A program made the translations under genes and the position numbers. The notes beneath the pieces were generated by a model, which saw nothing but the letters and a program-made list of their open reading frames with translations, was not told where the DNA came from and ran no database searches. From Aquirhabdus sp. (GTDB lineage: Bacteria; Pseudomonadota; Gammaproteobacteria; Pseudomonadales; Moraxellaceae), in the NCBI GenBank assembly GCA_030150595.1, contig JASLFQ010000266.1, positions 1 through 6,147 of the forward strand: a stretch of 6,147 bases of DNA, written 5' to 3'. Numbering within the stretch: position 1 is the stretch's first letter; the number at the start of each line of letters is the position of its first letter. Positions 4,822 to 6,147 of this stretch are shown one piece after another.

Positions 4822-6147
4822 TTACACACCAAACGAAATTCTGAAACATGCGCCATAAGCCTGTGGAATACACCAAAGCGATGCACCATTCGCCTCACAA
4901 AACGCGCGAGACAAATATAGGCCTAAACCTGTTCCACCAGATTCAGTCGTAAAAAATGGCTCAAACAAAGACGACATCGCCGTCGGCGGAATGCCTGCGC
5001 CTTGATCCATCACATCTAGCATCACCAAACCAGATTCCAACGTCTTTATTCGTAAATAAATTCGGGGCTTTGCGTGCACTTTAGCGCCATGATGTAAGCC
5101 ATTATTCACTAAGTTAGTCATCACCTGTTCCAATTGCATCGGATCAAAAACGATATTGTGGTCGTCTTCCTTGGTTGCTTGCACCTCTAAATATAATTGC
5201 TCTGGACTATATGTATGCGCCTGAATCGCCTCGGTGGAATTCGGGATAAAGTTGCGCATGAATTCTTGCACCCATTCCACGAGTGGAATCGGTTGAGGCC
5301 GTGAAGTGCTGCGTCTGGATAATTGTAGAATATCTTCAATCATCCGATTCATGCGATTACTCTGCTTCTGAATCATATCTAATAATGCGCGTTGATCAGC
5401 ATGAGCCACCATTTCAGCCAGCAATTCGCCCGCTTGACTAATAGCCGCTAACGGATTCCGAATCTCGTGGGCAATACTCGCCGTCAATCGACCTAATGAA
5501 GCCAATTTCATCTGCTGCGCTTTTTGATTCACTCGACTCAAATTTTCTAGAATAACAATGGTCGGTGCGGAGTGCATTTGCCGTTCATTGATATGAGGAA
5601 TATTCCCATCATCCAGTGGGACGAGTTGAACACTCAACGCTAAATTATTTTCATTCGCATCCAAAACGAAGGGCGTTAAAATATGATTGGCTAACGCCTC
5701 ATTGATCTGTTTCTTGAGTGGTAAGGAAAGCTGAGTCAACGTCCAACCCTGTATCGCATTCGGTTGGTGTAGCCATTGACGTGCGGCTTCATTAATCACC
5801 ATCAACCGCTGTTCTTGGTCAAAGACCAACACACCTGTATGCATGCGTTCAACAATATGCTGATTGATCACCTGTAATTGTAGAGCTTGCTTAGTTTGTG
5901 AAAAAACCTCTTGCTCAACCACTCGTAATCGCCGCGTAACTAACTGACCTAAAATTGAAACGGCAATAAAACTAATCGCCAGTAAGCTCACCGAGCTCAC
6001 CATTCGTAGGTCATTGGCACGAATCAATGAAAAATAAAACTGCTGATAAATCACCGCAAGCGCAGCAAGTAAAGCAATGATTAGCGCGCGCACTTGTGGC
6101 AATAGAATACTCGCCGCCATCACCATCACGAGGTACAGCATCGAAAG
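4822..6147 (-). CDS. pilS: PilS-type sensor histidine kinase (partial, N-terminus outside the window)
   Basis: The last 442 codons are present and the frame stays open to the right edge; the first internal Met (6139-6141) lies in a membrane helix, so it is not the start. Numbering from that Met: three membrane segments (about 1-14, 17-35, 49-67), a coiled linker (72-95), a PAS-like domain (about 95-200, with the LVFDQEQRLMVINEAA pattern), the H-box SIAHEIRNPLAAI with phospho-acceptor H225, the N-box MTNLVNNG (341-348), G1 DQGAGIP (379-385), F-box LFEPFF and G2 GGTGLGL (402-408). PilS of Pseudomonas has about 530 residues with six N-terminal helices, so roughly 90 residues and three helices are missing beyond the edge. 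The known role is to sense membrane pilin level and phosphorylate PilR, which activates sigma-54 transcription of the major pilin. The kinase core looks intact. The assignment rests on recalled similarity of the H-box and the C-terminal LSRAFCEANGA region to PilS. Confidence 0.82.
   Translation of the reverse strand, partial: LSMLYLVMVMAASILLPQVRALIIALLAALAVIYQQFYFSLIRANDLRMVSSVSLLAISFIAVSILGQLVTRRLRVVEQEVFSQTKQALQLQVINQHIVERMHTGVLVFDQEQRLMVINEAARQWLHQPNAIQGWTLTQLSLPLKKQINEALANHILTPFVLDANENNLALSVQLVPLDDGNIPHINERQMHSAPTIVILENLSRVNQKAQQMKLASLGRLTASIAHEIRNPLAAISQAGELLAEMVAHADQRALLDMIQKQSNRMNRMIEDILQLSRRSTSRPQPIPLVEWVQEFMRNFIPNSTEAIQAHTYSPEQLYLEVQATKEDDHNIVFDPMQLEQVMTNLVNNGLHHGAKVHAKPRIYLRIKTLESGLVMLDVMDQGAGIPPTAMSSLFEPFFTTESGGTGLGLYLSRAFCEANGASLWCIPQAYGACFRISFGV

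Overview
The window looks like a chromosomal segment from a gammaproteobacterium with a GC content that I estimate by eye in the low-to-mid 40s percent. The kinase at the right end closely resembles PilS, the sensor of type IV pilus regulation, and the overall flavour (class III aminotransferase, MtnX-like phosphatase, paired small EamA proteins, PilS) suggests Moraxellaceae such as Acinetobacter or a relative. That placement is inference; there is no rRNA or other marker gene here. I see no mobile element, CRISPR array, tRNA or prophage gene.

Left half, plus strand (1-2594): a tightly packed operon that starts outside the window. It holds the tail of an unidentified gene, a HAD-superfamily IB phosphatase (104-910), a carboxylesterase-like alpha/beta hydrolase (962-1840), and two consecutive four-helix EamA/SMR-type membrane proteins (1837-2193 and 2190-2594). 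The last three genes are joined by ATGA stop/start overlaps, so they are probably translated in a coupled way, and the two membrane proteins probably work as a heteromeric transporter. The combination (phosphatase, esterase, paired small exporter) looks like the end of a small pathway that makes or trims a metabolite or lipid-linked molecule and moves it across the inner membrane. The substrate cannot be read from the sequence.

Middle, minus strand (2591-3230): a DUF3592-like protein with two membrane segments, convergent with the operon and overlapping it by four bases at the stop codons. It has a reasonable sigma-70 promoter of its own. Upstream of that promoter sits a strong intrinsic terminator that ends the next minus-strand gene.

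Right half, minus strand (3246-6147): a PLP-dependent class III aminotransferase of unassigned substrate with a clear Shine-Dalgarno, a 184-base intergenic region with two inverted repeats and an odd purine-rich loop, and the C-terminal 442 codons of a PilS-type sensor histidine kinase that runs off the right edge. No pilR follows it. The most interesting items are the coupled phosphatase/esterase/paired-transporter operon, the shared TM1 aspartate motif of the two transporter subunits, the atypical phosphate-binding loop of the aminotransferase, and the structured intergenic region between it and pilS.
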